Shown here in pieces: positions 9,702 to 18,426 of a stretch of 64,000 bases of DNA. Position 1 is the stretch's first letter. The number at the start of each line of letters is the position of its first letter. Position numbers and translations under genes: made by a program. This stretch comes from Aeromonas rivuli. Lineage in GTDB: Bacteria; Pseudomonadota; Gammaproteobacteria; Enterobacterales; Aeromonadaceae. Where the stretch lies: NCBI RefSeq assembly GCF_000820045.1, contig NZ_CDBJ01000055.1, forward strand, positions 1 to 64,000, written 5' to 3'. The notes below the pieces were generated by a model. The model was not told the origin of the DNA. It did not search any database and saw only the letters and a list, made by a program, of their open reading frames with translations.

Positions 9702-9896
9702 TCAGGCCTTGGGTGCCGCCGCAGCGGATTTGACCTTGGCAGGGGCGACGGCGGTGTGAGCCGCCTTGTGATGCTTTTTCACCACCTTGGTCTGGGTCGC
9801 GTGAGGGGCGGCGGCCTTGGTCGGGGTGGCCGCCATGGTGAAGCCGGAGGTCAGGGCGAAGAGAGCAGCCAGGCTCAGGGGGATCAGCTTTTTCAT
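9702..9896 (-). CDS. asr: acid-shock (Asr-like) periplasmic basic protein
   Basis: A 64-residue protein with a signal peptide (MKKLIPLSLAALFALTSGF, cleavage near TMA|A) and a mature part made almost wholly of Ala, Lys, His, Thr and Pro. This is the composition of the E. coli acid-shock protein Asr, which is longer (about 100 residues). Such proteins are thought to buffer or shield the periplasm during acid stress. GAGGAA precedes the ATG. The gene lies directly downstream of rstB, and a near-perfect RstA box sits about 100 bp upstream of its start (9997-10010). In E. coli, RstA is known to activate asr, so motif and context agree. Confidence 0.8.
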   Translation of the reverse strand: MKKLIPLSLAALFALTSGFTMAATPTKAAAPHATQTKVVKKHHKAAHTAVAPAKVKSAAAAPKA

Positions 9897-9919
9897 ATTC
9901 CAGTTCCTCGTTCGGTTTG

Positions 9920-9950
9920 ATGACATGGAGCGTTTCTCCATGGACGTCAT
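9920..9950 (-). other. hairpin in the asr leader
   Basis: On the minus strand ATGGAG, a five-base loop and CTCCAT form a stem, extended by ATGAC/GTCAT across a four-base bulge. It lies between the rstB stop and the asr start and is not followed by T residues, so it is probably not a terminator. A role in mRNA stability or translation of asr is a guess. Confidence 0.4.
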
Positions 9951-9951
9951 C

Positions 9952-11277
9952 CTAAGGCTGCTCCCGATCCGTTTCAGTGAGTGGCTGGTGACGGTTTGTA
10001 TCCAAATGTACCGGCAGCCTGAGGCAGAAGCGGGCCCCCGTCTCGGCGGGCAGCAACTGTACCTCGCCGCCATGGTGGCGGGCGATGCTGCGCACTATGG
10101 CGAGCCCTAAGCCCGCGCCGCCGGTGCGCCTGTCCCGGCTGCGATCCAGCCGCACGAAGGGCTCGAAGATCTGGGGCGCCAGGGCAGAGTCTATGCCGGG
10201 GCCGTCGTCGCTCACCTCCAGCAGATAGTGATCCTGCTGCCGACTCATGGTGAGGCTCACCCGGCTGGTGGCATGGCGCAGGGCGTTGCCGATGAGGTTC
10301 TCCAGCGCTCTGTCCAGCAGGCGGATGTCGCCGCGCCAGGGCAGGGGATGGGCGGGACGCTGGAGGGTGAGTCGTCTGTCCGGCCGCAGTGCCTGCCAGT
10401 CAACGAGGCGGCTCTGTGCCCAGTCGTCCAGCTCGACCTCGCTGCATTGCAGGGGCAGCTCGGGCCTATCGAGCCGCGCGTAGGTGAGCATCTCCTCGAT
10501 GAGGGCATCCAGCGCGCCGAGGTCGCGCTCCAGCCCCTGCTGCTCTGCGTCATCCGGTTGTGGATCCAGCATGGCGAGCCGGTAACGGAGTCTGACCAGC
10601 GGGGTGCGCAGCTCATGGGCGATGGCATCGGTCAGCTGTTTGCGACTGGCCAGCATGGCTTGCAGCTGTTCGGCCATGTTATCGAAGGTCCGACCGACCT
10701 GGCCCAGACTGCTGCCGGGGGCCAAGCCGGTGCGGCTGGAGAGATCCCCGGCGCCCACCCGGCGTGCGCTCTCTTCCAGACGTTGCAGGCCGCGCCAGTG
10801 GGGACGCAGCCAGAGCAGGATCGGCAGGCCGAGGGAGAGGCCGATGAGCAGCAACAGGCCGATGTCGACCCAGTGCAGTTCGTGCAGGTAGGAGAGGTAG
10901 GGCACCGGGCCGACGATCAGAGCCTGGTCGGTACCGGGGATGCGTTGCAAGAAGGTGTCATCCTCCTCGACGATGACAATGTTGCCTGCTGCCAGGAAGG
11001 CTTGATCCTCGTTGGCGAGCGGCTGCCTGGTGAGGGCGCCTGTCTGCAACGGCAGGGCGAGCTGACGGCTCTGTTCCGTCATGCGGGCGGGCCAGTGCTC
11101 TGGAGGCAAGCGAGCCAGTTCACCGGTGAGCAGACCGAGGCTGCCTTGCATCATCCGCTCCAGATAGCGGTCACCGGCCCGCTCGGCACTGACCTGGTAG
11201 ACCAGGCCGATCAGCAGGATGGCCAGGGTGAAACAGCCGATCAGCAGCAGGTAGAACTGGATAAACAGGCGGCGCAT
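9952..11277 (-). CDS. rstB: sensor histidine kinase RstB
   Basis: A 441-residue inner-membrane sensor kinase. The first transmembrane helix is at about 8-28 and the second at about 138-157, enclosing a periplasmic domain with ERAGDRYLE and GPVPYLSYLH; both are close to E. coli RstB. A HAMP linker follows, then the phospho-acceptor H221 in AHELRTPLVRLRYR, and an ATPase domain with DDGPGID and GGAGLGLAIV. RstB phosphorylates RstA; in enterobacteria the pair responds to acid and to PhoPQ. It is separated from rstA by 63 bp and followed by asr, whose RstA box lies inside the last codons of rstB. Confidence 0.93.
   Translation of the reverse strand: MRRLFIQFYLLLIGCFTLAILLIGLVYQVSAERAGDRYLERMMQGSLGLLTGELARLPPEHWPARMTEQSRQLALPLQTGALTRQPLANEDQAFLAAGNIVIVEEDDTFLQRIPGTDQALIVGPVPYLSYLHELHWVDIGLLLLIGLSLGLPILLWLRPHWRGLQRLEESARRVGAGDLSSRTGLAPGSSLGQVGRTFDNMAEQLQAMLASRKQLTDAIAHELRTPLVRLRYRLAMLDPQPDDAEQQGLERDLGALDALIEEMLTYARLDRPELPLQCSEVELDDWAQSRLVDWQALRPDRRLTLQRPAHPLPWRGDIRLLDRALENLIGNALRHATSRVSLTMSRQQDHYLLEVSDDGPGIDSALAPQIFEPFVRLDRSRDRRTGGAGLGLAIVRSIARHHGGEVQLLPAETGARFCLRLPVHLDTNRHQPLTETDREQP
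9997..10010 (-). promoter_or_regulatory. RstA box upstream of asr
   Basis: Read on the minus strand the site is TACATTTGGATACA. It matches the published enterobacterial RstA box TACATNTNGTTACA at every fixed position except one. It lies inside the 3' end of rstB, about 100 bp before the asr start and in the same orientation. A possible -10 (TAGGAT) follows about 40 bases downstream. Confidence 0.75.
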
Positions 11278-11340
11278 GGGCGTTCTTCCTCTGGGCAGAA
11301 GTGGGGGCTGGCCGTCGGCACTGGGCCGCCAGGCGCCCGA

Positions 11341-12048
11341 TTAGTCCCAGGCCTGGGGGACCAGCAGGTAGCCCTTCTGGCGTACCGTCTTGATCCGGGT
11401 CGGATGGGTGGTGTCATCGCCGAGCTTGCGACGCAGGCGCGAGATGGCGACATCCATGCTGCGGTCCTGGCCGTCATAGTCGCGACTGCGCAGGTTGCGA
11501 AACAGCGCCTCCCGCCCCAGGATCTGGCCCGCATGGCAGGCCAGCTCCCACAAGAGATCGAAGTCGCTGGTGGAGAGCGGGATGCTGTTGCCATCGAGGC
11601 GCACGTCCCGCCCCGGGCCGTCGATGCGCAGGCGACCGAATTGCAGGCGCTGGGGCGGCGTGATGAGGGCGGCCGATTGCGGCACCTGCCCCTGCTGGCG
11701 GAACTGGACTCGCAGCCGGGCCAGCAGCACGGGGGGCGGCGTGGTCTTGAGGATGTAGTCGTTGGCCCCGAGCTCCAGACTGAGGATCTGGTTCATGTCG
11801 CTGTCCAGCGAAGTGAGCATGACGATGGGGCCGGCAAAACGTGGCCGCAGATCCCGGCACAGGGAGAGACCATCCAACCCTGGCAGCATGATGTCGAGCA
11901 GCACCAGATCCGGCCGCTCGGCCAGGGCTCTGGCCAGCGCCAGATCGCCCCGGGTTTCCAGCAGGACGTCGATATCGTGGCGGCCGAGCCAGCTGCTGAT
12001 GAGCTGGCCTATCTCGGGATCATCTTCAACAAACAGAACGCGTGGCAT
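11341..12048 (-). CDS. rstA: response regulator RstA (OmpR/PhoB family)
   Basis: A 235-residue two-domain regulator: receiver (residues 1-115) with the acidic pair D9/D10, phosphorylation site D52 in LVLLDIMLPG and GANDYILK, then a winged-helix DNA-binding domain ending KTVRQKGYLL. Long stretches match E. coli RstA (for example LTSLDSDMNQIL, ILKTTPPPVLLARLR). I start at ATG 12048, which gives MPRVLFVEDD; the frame stays open upstream, but nothing supports a longer start. First gene of rstAB; asr downstream is a probable direct target. Confidence 0.94.
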   Translation of the reverse strand: MPRVLFVEDDPEIGQLISSWLGRHDIDVLLETRGDLALARALAERPDLVLLDIMLPGLDGLSLCRDLRPRFAGPIVMLTSLDSDMNQILSLELGANDYILKTTPPPVLLARLRVQFRQQGQVPQSAALITPPQRLQFGRLRIDGPGRDVRLDGNSIPLSTSDFDLLWELACHAGQILGREALFRNLRSRDYDGQDRSMDVAISRLRRKLGDDTTHPTRIKTVRQKGYLLVPQAWD

Positions 12049-12136
12049 GGCGGCGTGGTCCCCGGCGATGGCGCGAATGCGCTTGTCGCCAGCATAACGG
12101 CTGCGCCAGCGCTCTGCACCGGGATAACTAATCAAA

Positions 12137-12156
12137 ACAGGGCCCGCGGGCCCTGT
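12137..12156 (-). terminator. trmA terminator
   Basis: A nine-base perfect inverted repeat (ACAGGGCCC/GGGCCCTGT) with a two-base centre. On the minus strand it is followed by TTTTGATT, 45 bases past the trmA stop. It separates trmA from rstA. Confidence 0.75.
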
Positions 12157-12200
12157 TGTCATTATGCCTGTCGAGGGGGATCGATGTGTCCCCTGTGGCA

Positions 12201-13307
12201 TCAGCCCGCCTTGCGACGCAGGTAGATGCCCGCTTCCATATGATGGGTCCAGGGGAACTGATCAAACAGGGCGAGGCGGGCCACCTCGTGGGTCTCTCCC
12301 AGGGCCTGCATGTTGTCGATCAGGGTATCCGGATTGCACGAGATGTAGAGGATGTTGTCGTACTCCTGCACCAGCTTGACCGTGGCCTCATCCAGCCCGG
12401 CGCGGGGGGGATCGACGAAGATGGTGTTGCACTGGTAGGCGGCGAGATCTATGCCCTCCAGGCGATTGAACGTCCGTTCGCCACGCATCGCCATGGTGAA
12501 CTCCTCGGCGGACATGCGCAGTATGATCAGGTTCTCCACGCAGTTGGCGGCGATATTGAACTGGGCAGAGGCCACGCTCGGTTTGGCGATCTCGGTGGCC
12601 AGCACCTTGCGGAAATTCTGGGCCAGGGCGATGGAGAAGTTGCCGTTGCCGCAATAGAGCTCCAGCAAGTCCCCCTCGCTGCCCCGGGTCACGTCCTGGG
12701 CCCAGCCCAGCATCAGCTGGTTAATCTCGGCGTTGGGCTGGGTGAAGCTGTTTTCCACCTGCTGGTAGATGAACTCCCGACCCTGCACCTTCAGGGTCTC
12801 GACCACGAACTCTTCCCCCAGGCAGATCTTCTGCTTGTGGGCCCGACCTATGATGCGCACGTCAAAACCCTGCTCCTGCAAGCTGGCACGCAGCACCTCG
12901 GCGGCAACCTGCCACTGGTCGTCGAGGCGACGATGATAGAGCAGGCTGATGCAGAGCTGGCCGGAGAGGGTGGAGAGGTAGTCTATCTGGAACAGCTTGA
13001 AGCGCAGCGCCTTGACCGGGCGCAGGCCCTCCAGCAGGGGCTGCATCACCTGGTTGATCAGGGCGCTGGCGGCCGGGAACTGATCGACCCGGATGCGCTC
13101 GCGACTCTCCTGATTGAACATCACATGGTAGAGGTCATCCTTTTCATGCCAGAGGCGAAACTCGGCTCGCATCCGATAGTGCTCGGCCGGGGAGGCGTAG
13201 ACCTCGAGGGCAGGAGGATTGAAGCCGGCAAACAGGGCCTGCAGGCGCTGGGCCTTGGCCGCTAACTGGGCCTGATAAGCAGCCGGGGTTCGCTCGGATT
13301 GGGTCAT
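12201..13307 (-). CDS. trmA: tRNA (uracil(54)-C5)-methyltransferase TrmA
   Basis: A 368-residue SAM-dependent enzyme that makes ribothymidine at position 54 of the T-loop of tRNAs. It has the SAM-binding motif [25 protein letters not shown], and the catalytic ISCNPDTL segment with its nucleophilic cysteine. The length equals E. coli TrmA (366) within two residues. It is a single gene with its own promoter (13382-13409) and terminator. Confidence 0.96.
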   Translation of the reverse strand: MTQSERTPAAYQAQLAAKAQRLQALFAGFNPPALEVYASPAEHYRMRAEFRLWHEKDDLYHVMFNQESRERIRVDQFPAASALINQVMQPLLEGLRPVKALRFKLFQIDYLSTLSGQLCISLLYHRRLDDQWQVAAEVLRASLQEQGFDVRIIGRAHKQKICLGEEFVVETLKVQGREFIYQQVENSFTQPNAEINQLMLGWAQDVTRGSEGDLLELYCGNGNFSIALAQNFRKVLATEIAKPSVASAQFNIAANCVENLIILRMSAEEFTMAMRGERTFNRLEGIDLAAYQCNTIFVDPPRAGLDEATVKLVQEYDNILYISCNPDTLIDNMQALGETHEVARLALFDQFPWTHHMEAGIYLRRKAG

Positions 13308-13621
13308 GACATACCTCGAGATGCGGCCGATGGGGCCGGGCAGAAAGCGGTGGGCGGCACAGGGCCACCCAAAGGGGCATGATTTTAAAAGTCAGCCGCA
13401 GATTGTCCAGTTTTTTATGGTCAATAAGTAGCCGGTCAGTTTATTCCGCAGGATGAAGATGGGGAGCGCTGCGGGGAGTGCGACCTTATGGTCGCTAAAT
13501 CCCCCCTTTGCCTGCTCGATGGCAGGAGGGATCCGCAGAGGAGGGCGAGATCATTTTTGTGGTCAAGAAGCGGTCGTCCTGGCCGATAAGCTGCTAACGG
13601 GGATTGTATGAGGAAGTCATG
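13308..13621. promoter_or_regulatory. intergenic region with the trmA promoter
   Basis: This 314-bp gap between divergent genes holds a probable trmA promoter on the minus strand: -35 TGGACA at 13409-13404 and -10 TAAAAT at 13387-13382, spaced 16 bases. A small hairpin GCGACC/GGTCGC lies at 13481-13496. I see no convincing promoter or small gene for the + strand side. Confidence 0.5.
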
Positions 13622-14782
13622 ATGCAGATGGATGGCATGGGGGCGGGTCAGCCCAGACGGATGAGTGGCGAGGTACGCACCGATGAGGCGCGCCATGGCA
13701 AGGCCGGCGAGACACCGGGCAAGGCGTTGGCCAATGCTCCTGCGAGCGACGCCAGCAGCAGGCTCAGTGATGACGAGGTGATCCTGAACCGGGCACCGCG
13801 CTGGGCGCAGGGACTGGTGCAGCAGGCGTTGCAGTTCCATCTTCAGGTCAACGGCAAGGGCTATCAGGCACCCAGGGTCGAGCCGGTAAAAGAGATCACC
13901 CCGGAGACTCTGTTCGACTTCCAGGCGGTGGCCGACAACGTGCTGCAATTCGTGACCGGCCGACTCGGCGCGGCGCGGGCCGATGGCAAGTCCGACGAGG
14001 CCCTTGCGGACATGATGGCCCAGGCCCGCAAGGGGGTGAACATGGGCTTTGCCGATGCTCGCCAGCAGCTGGGTGACAAGGCGACCGACAACGAAGATAT
14101 CAAGACCGGCATCGATCAGAGCTACAAGCTGATCCAGGACGGGCTGGATCAGTTCGAGCAAGCGTTCTTCGGGGAAGTGTCAAATGTGGATATGAAGGCG
14201 GCCGAGATGGCCGATCGCCAGCAGGGCACCCTGGAGATAGAGACCCGGGATGGGGACAGGGTGATGCTGCGCTTCAACGACAGCTGGCAGCTCAAGTCCC
14301 AGGAGCAGGGCAATGCCAGCCAGTTCAGCCTCAAGTTGAGTCAGAACTTCAGCTTCTCCCTCGAAGGGGATCTGGGGGATGCCGAGCTTGCCGCCATCGG
14401 CGATCTGGTCAAGGGACTCGACTCCCTGGCGGACCATTTCTTCAACGGCAAGCTGGGTCAGAGTCTGGATCCGGCCCAGCTGCCCGGGCTGGATGACGGC
14501 CAGCTGGTGGCCTACTCCCTGCGTCTCAAGCAGTCGAGCCGCCTCAGCCAGAGTTATCAGGGCAGCAGTGCCCTGCAGCAGAGTCTGGCTCCCCTGGCGG
14601 ACTATCTGCCCAGGCTGGCGGGCTGGCAGCAACAGGCCGATGCCCTGTTGCCGGAGCGTCAGCAGCAGGCGCTGACGCCGACCGTGCTGGCGGCGCGCGG
14701 GGACGATGCCAGCCAGGAGGCCAGCTTCATCGACACCAACCAGCGTCTGCTCAACGCCTATCGACTATTGGGCACCACCTGA
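13622..14782 (+). CDS. DUF5610 domain-containing protein
   Basis: A 386-residue protein of unknown function. The segment with MMAQARKGVNMGFADARQ and DQSYKLIQDGLDQFEQ resembles DUF5610, found in Vibrio, Shewanella and Pseudomonas proteins. There is no signal peptide or membrane helix; the protein is rich in Gln, Leu and Asp. Start: GAGGA (13610-13614) is 7 bases before ATG 13622; ATG 13619 and a TTG at 13604 are also in frame. The last 60 bases of the gene, with the stop codon, are repeated twice more downstream (see 14723-14972). Confidence 0.65.
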   Translation: MQMDGMGAGQPRRMSGEVRTDEARHGKAGETPGKALANAPASDASSRLSDDEVILNRAPRWAQGLVQQALQFHLQVNGKGYQAPRVEPVKEITPETLFDFQAVADNVLQFVTGRLGAARADGKSDEALADMMAQARKGVNMGFADARQQLGDKATDNEDIKTGIDQSYKLIQDGLDQFEQAFFGEVSNVDMKAAEMADRQQGTLEIETRDGDRVMLRFNDSWQLKSQEQGNASQFSLKLSQNFSFSLEGDLGDAELAAIGDLVKGLDSLADHFFNGKLGQSLDPAQLPGLDDGQLVAYSLRLKQSSRLSQSYQGSSALQQSLAPLADYLPRLAGWQQQADALLPERQQQALTPTVLAARGDDASQEASFIDTNQRLLNAYRLLGTT

Positions 14783-14972
14783 GGCTTTGATGAGGGCGTC
14801 AGGGGGCAGCTTCATGGCCGCTAATCAGCGTCTGCTCAGCGCCTATCGACTCTTAGGCACCGCCTGAGGCTTTGGTGAGGGAGTCTGGGGGGCCAGCTTC
14901 ATGGCTGTTAATCAGCGTTTGCTCAACGCCTATCGACTATTGGGCACCACCTGAGGCTCTGATGAGAGAGCC
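14723..14972 (+). repeat. three tandem copies of the 3' end of the DUF5610 gene
   Basis: Units begin at 14723 (the true gene end), 14808 and 14895, so the period is 85-87 bp. Each unit runs from AGCTTCAT through the last codons, the TGA stop and about 25 bases beyond. Conceptual ends are SFIDTNQRLLNAYRLLGTT, SFMAANQRLLSAYRLLGTA and SFMAVNQRLLNAYRLLGTT. Many differences are synonymous (AAC/AAT, CTG/TTG, CTA/CTC, TTG/TTA). Copies two and three contain an in-frame ATG and could encode 17-residue peptides, though no ribosome-binding site is evident. Confidence 0.9.
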
Positions 14973-15040
14973 GGGCGCGCCGGTTTGCCTGGGGCGCGCC
15001 GGGCTGGCACACTGCGACTTTTCCCGTGAGTGAGAATGTC

Positions 15041-15670
15041 ATGGACCAGCAGTCAGAATCCAACCCGGCCCAGGATGAGCCGGGTGCGGCCCCTTCAGAG
15101 CGGCAACCTGTGCAGCAATCCGCGCGCCAACGCAGCCACAAGCGCCCGAAAGACATCCGCGAGCTCTGCTACCCCTTCATCTACGAGACCCAGTTCCAGT
15201 GCGACTACGAGATAGCGACCGATGAACTCTGCTGTCAGGTCGGGGGGGTCATGGCCATGCTGCCCGGGGAGCGCAACGAGGGAGAGGCCGCCGTGTTTGC
15301 GGATCTCGACCAGCTGCAGCGGCTTATCTACAACCTCAACGGCTCGGTACGCGGTCGGCTCGGCATCTTCGAGGAGGACATAGCCTGGCTCAAGGCGCGT
15401 TACGATTTCTACAACGAGGCCAGCCGTGGCCGGGTGACCGGCTTCGTGCTGCCCCGCGGCCCCCAGCCGATCCCGGCCCTGCATCTGTGCCGCTGTGCCA
15501 GCAAGAAGGTGGTGCGCCTGCTGGTGCGCCTCGAAGAGAGCGGTGTCTCGTACGATCCCATCTTGCCGCGCTTTGCCAACCTGCTCGCCAACTTCTTCTT
15601 CGTGCTGACCGTCTTCCTCAAGCAGGAGTGGCAGGTCCCCGAGGTGAGCTACGTCAGCATCAACTACTGA
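15041..15670 (+). CDS. cob(I)alamin adenosyltransferase-like (PduO-superfamily) protein
   Basis: A 209-residue soluble protein. The C-terminal half (GFVLPRGPQPIPALHLCR followed by a helix-rich part ending NFFFVLTVFL) resembles the PduO/MMAB ATP:cobalamin adenosyltransferase fold. The usual RRxER ATP-binding stretch is replaced by KKVVRLLVRL. The first 45 residues are polar and probably disordered. ATG 15041 has GTGAG upstream; a GTG at 15026 is also in frame. No cobalamin genes are nearby. Because a canonical catalytic stretch is changed, the activity should not be assumed. Confidence 0.55.
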   Translation: MDQQSESNPAQDEPGAAPSERQPVQQSARQRSHKRPKDIRELCYPFIYETQFQCDYEIATDELCCQVGGVMAMLPGERNEGEAAVFADLDQLQRLIYNLNGSVRGRLGIFEEDIAWLKARYDFYNEASRGRVTGFVLPRGPQPIPALHLCRCASKKVVRLLVRLEESGVSYDPILPRFANLLANFFFVLTVFLKQEWQVPEVSYVSINY

Positions 15671-15694
15671 GCCCTGTGTCACCCCACAAAAAAA

Positions 15695-15720
15695 ACCGGA
15701 GCCCAGGCTCCGGTTTTTTG
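15695..15720. terminator. bidirectional terminator
   Basis: ACCGGAGCC/GGCTCCGGT with a two-base centre, preceded by an A run and followed by a T run. It lies between the convergent adenosyltransferase-like gene and malZ and can end both transcripts. Confidence 0.9.
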
Positions 15721-15755
15721 ATGGTCCATGTCCGGGTCTGGCCCCGCCGGACTGA

Positions 15756-17591
15756 CTAGCTGGAGAGCAGCACCCGGGCAGAATTGGCCGGTATGGTCAG
15801 GTGCAGCTGGCCCTGTATCACCTCGAACTTGTCGCCGTTGAAGGCGTCGGTGAAGCGGCTGGCGGGGCTGGCTGTCTGCCACAGGGGCAGGCGGATGGTA
15901 CGCGGCTCGCTCGGGTGGCGGTTGCAGGCCACCACCACCTGATCGCTTTGCAGGGTGCGGGCGAACACATAGCTGTGAGGGCCGGCGTAGAGGGTCTGGA
16001 TGTCGCCCCGTCGCAGGGCGGGACGCTGGCGGCGCAGCTGGATCAGGCGGCGATAGTGATCGTGCAGCACATGATCCCAGTCCGTGCTGTCCCAGGGGAA
16101 GCAGCGGCGGCAGTCGGGGTCATTGCCGCCGGAGAGGCCCACTTCGTCGCCGTAGTAGATGCTGGGCGTGCCAATGTAGGTGAGCAGCAGGGTGGCGGCC
16201 AGCATCATCCGTGCTCTGTCTTCACCGAGCAGATGCAGGAAGCGCGCGGTGTCATGGCTGTCCAGCAGGTTGAACTGGGCGAGCTGGTTCTTGAAGGGGA
16301 CATGGGCCCGGGCCAGTTTGAGCCAGGTGTCCAGCTCGGCGGCGCTGATCTTGATGGGGTGATAGGCGATATCCTGCCCGGCCAGGAAGGCGCGGATCGG
16401 GTGGGCGAAGCCGTAGTAGTTCATGGCGCCGTCCTCCTGATCCCCCTGCAGCCACTGGCTCGCCTCGAAGAAGTGCTCGCCAAGCACATAGGCGTCGGGA
16501 TTCTCCTGCTTGAGGGTATGGCGGATGGCGCGGACATGGCCTGGATTGCCCTCGGCGGTGCCGCGCTCCCCCAGCATGTGGATGACGTCGAAGCGCCAGC
16601 CATCTATCTGGTAGGGCGGCCGCATCCAATGGCGCAAGATGGCGTCTTCGGCGCGATAGACGGCGTCCTGCACCTGCTCGCTGGCAAAATCCAGCTTGGG
16701 CAGGCTGCGGATCCCCTTCCAGCTCACATAGTCCCCCTCCTGATCGAAGGTATAGAACTTGCGAAACGCCGAGTCCGGATTACCCATGGCCCCCTGGGGC
16801 GGGCAGAACCAGGGGTGCTGGGTCGAGGTGTGGTTGACCACGGCGTCCAGGATGATGCGCATGCCGCGCTGGCGCAGGTTGCGGGTCAGTTCGGCCAACC
16901 GCTCGTTGCTGCCCAGATGGGGGTCGACGCTGTAGTAGTCCTGGGTGTCGTACTTGTGATTGCTCGGCGAGGCGAAAATGGGGTTGAGATAGAGCGCGGT
17001 CACCCCGAGGGAGTGCAGGTAGTGCAGCTTGGCGTCTATCCCCGCCAGGTCGCCGCCATAGAACTCGCAGCTGGCGGTGCCTTCACCCTGCTGGCTGACC
17101 GGCTCGCCCCAGGCCTTGCTGATCACCGCCTTGCCGCCGTACTCATACTCGTGATGACGCACGCTCAAGGCGGGATCGCCGTTGCAGAACCGGTCGGGGA
17201 AGATCTGGTAGAACACCTGATCCTGCACCCAGGTTGGCGGCTGGTGGCGGCTGTTGTAGCGAAAATGCTGCTCGCGGGGCGGCACCGAAGGGCTTGTCCC
17301 GGCGCCGTGCAGCCACCACTGGCCCTCGTCGGTCAGGCACTTGAAGCAGTAGAGCTGCAGATCCTGCCCCTGCGTCAGAGGCAGTCTGACCTGCCATATT
17401 TTCAACCTGTCCCGGCTCGCAACCTGAGCCATGGGCAGCAGATACTCCTCGTTATCCGGCTCGTGGCGCAGCCAGACCTCGCGAATGGGGGCGGTTTGCT
17501 CGCAGAACAGGGTCAGCAGCAGGGAATCGGGCCCTTCCTGAAACCAGGGGGCCGCCTGAGGGTGAAACAGAAACGGGATATCTTGGGTCAT
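15756..17591 (-). CDS. malZ: maltodextrin glucosidase MalZ (GH13)
   Basis: A 611-residue cytoplasmic GH13 enzyme that removes glucose from the reducing end of short maltodextrins. It has an N-terminal beta domain with a (WVQDQVFYQIFPDRF) entry strand, the GH13 regions LDAVVNHTS, GWRFDVIH (nucleophile Asp), VLGEHF (acid/base Glu) and LDSHDTARFL, and a C-terminal beta domain. The length fits E. coli MalZ (604). It starts four bases after the HDOD gene stop and is probably co-transcribed with it. No malT-type site was recognised. Confidence 0.9.
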   Translation of the reverse strand: MTQDIPFLFHPQAAPWFQEGPDSLLLTLFCEQTAPIREVWLRHEPDNEEYLLPMAQVASRDRLKIWQVRLPLTQGQDLQLYCFKCLTDEGQWWLHGAGTSPSVPPREQHFRYNSRHQPPTWVQDQVFYQIFPDRFCNGDPALSVRHHEYEYGGKAVISKAWGEPVSQQGEGTASCEFYGGDLAGIDAKLHYLHSLGVTALYLNPIFASPSNHKYDTQDYYSVDPHLGSNERLAELTRNLRQRGMRIILDAVVNHTSTQHPWFCPPQGAMGNPDSAFRKFYTFDQEGDYVSWKGIRSLPKLDFASEQVQDAVYRAEDAILRHWMRPPYQIDGWRFDVIHMLGERGTAEGNPGHVRAIRHTLKQENPDAYVLGEHFFEASQWLQGDQEDGAMNYYGFAHPIRAFLAGQDIAYHPIKISAAELDTWLKLARAHVPFKNQLAQFNLLDSHDTARFLHLLGEDRARMMLAATLLLTYIGTPSIYYGDEVGLSGGNDPDCRRCFPWDSTDWDHVLHDHYRRLIQLRRQRPALRRGDIQTLYAGPHSYVFARTLQSDQVVVACNRHPSEPRTIRLPLWQTASPASRFTDAFNGDKFEVIQGQLHLTIPANSARVLLSS

Positions 17592-17595
17592 AGGC

Positions 17596-18426
17596 TCACT
17601 GGGTCAGGAGTTCGGCGAGGGCGTTGCCCTGCTCATGGAGCGTCTCAAGCTGCGCCGCCAACTGGCTGATATCCAGCCCCAGGGGCTTGGCCAGCGGGGT
17701 CGGGAAGCGGGCTATGATGGTCTGGGCCGGGACGCCGGCATGCCAGGCGAAGGAGACGAATACCGCCAGCCGGATCAGCAGGGCATCGCGGCTGACCGGT
17801 TGATGGGCAAGGGGGTCGAGTTGCTGGTCGATGGCGACCACGAAGGCGGGCGCCAGCTGCCAGCGCCGGGCCAGCTCGGCGCCGAGCTGGGCATAGTCGT
17901 AGCCGAGCATCTCGCGTTGGGCATCGACCCGGCTGCTGCCCTGCTGCACCGCCAGATGGATAAGCTCCGCCTCTTCGGGCAGGGCACTCTGGATCAGCAG
18001 CTCCCCAATGTTGTGGATGAGGGCGCAGGTGAAGGCGGTCTCGGGATCCATCTCCTTGGCTTGCTGGGCCAGGATGCGGGCTATGGTGGCGACCTGAAAG
18101 GTCTCGGTCCAGAAGCGGTGCTTGTCGAAGCTGGGGGGGGCCTTGAAGCTGCCAATGATGCTGGACGCCACGACCAGGGAGCGCAAGCGGTTGAAGCCGA
18201 GCCGGATCACGGCCTGCTCGATGGAGGTGACCTCTTTGCCCCGGCACAGGGCGGCGGAGTTGGCGAGGCGAAGTACCTTGACGCTGATCACCTGGTCCAT
18301 GGCGATCTTGGCGGCTATCTTGTCGATCTGGGCATTTTCATCCCCGAAGCTCTGCATCAGTTCGTGAAGCAGCTGGGGTATGGTGGGCAGTTGTTTAATC
18401 TTGTCAAACAGGTGATCCATCGACAT
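17596..18426 (-). CDS. HDOD domain-containing protein
   Basis: A 276-residue protein filled by an HDOD domain (a relative of HD phosphohydrolases that has lost metal-binding residues): LPTIPQLLHELM, DQVISVKVLRLANSA, IEQAVIRLGFNRLRSLV and ALIHNIGELL. Such proteins act in signalling, motility or stress control in gammaproteobacteria, usually without shown catalysis. I start at ATG 18426, which has GGAGG 8 bases upstream. It is upstream of and nearly touching malZ. Confidence 0.85.
   Translation of the reverse strand: MSMDHLFDKIKQLPTIPQLLHELMQSFGDENAQIDKIAAKIAMDQVISVKVLRLANSAALCRGKEVTSIEQAVIRLGFNRLRSLVVASSIIGSFKAPPSFDKHRFWTETFQVATIARILAQQAKEMDPETAFTCALIHNIGELLIQSALPEEAELIHLAVQQGSSRVDAQREMLGYDYAQLGAELARRWQLAPAFVVAIDQQLDPLAHQPVSRDALLIRLAVFVSFAWHAGVPAQTIIARFPTPLAKPLGLDISQLAAQLETLHEQGNALAELLTQ

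Noticed and set aside
10228-12225. A 665-codon open frame antisense to rstB and rstA
   Set aside because: It covers two well-supported genes on the other strand. Long antisense frames are common in GC-rich DNA, and the translation shows no known domain and is rich in Gly, Gln and Ala.
15801-17669. A 622-codon open frame antisense to malZ
   Set aside because: malZ is supported by GH13 motifs over its whole length; the antisense product has no recognisable feature.
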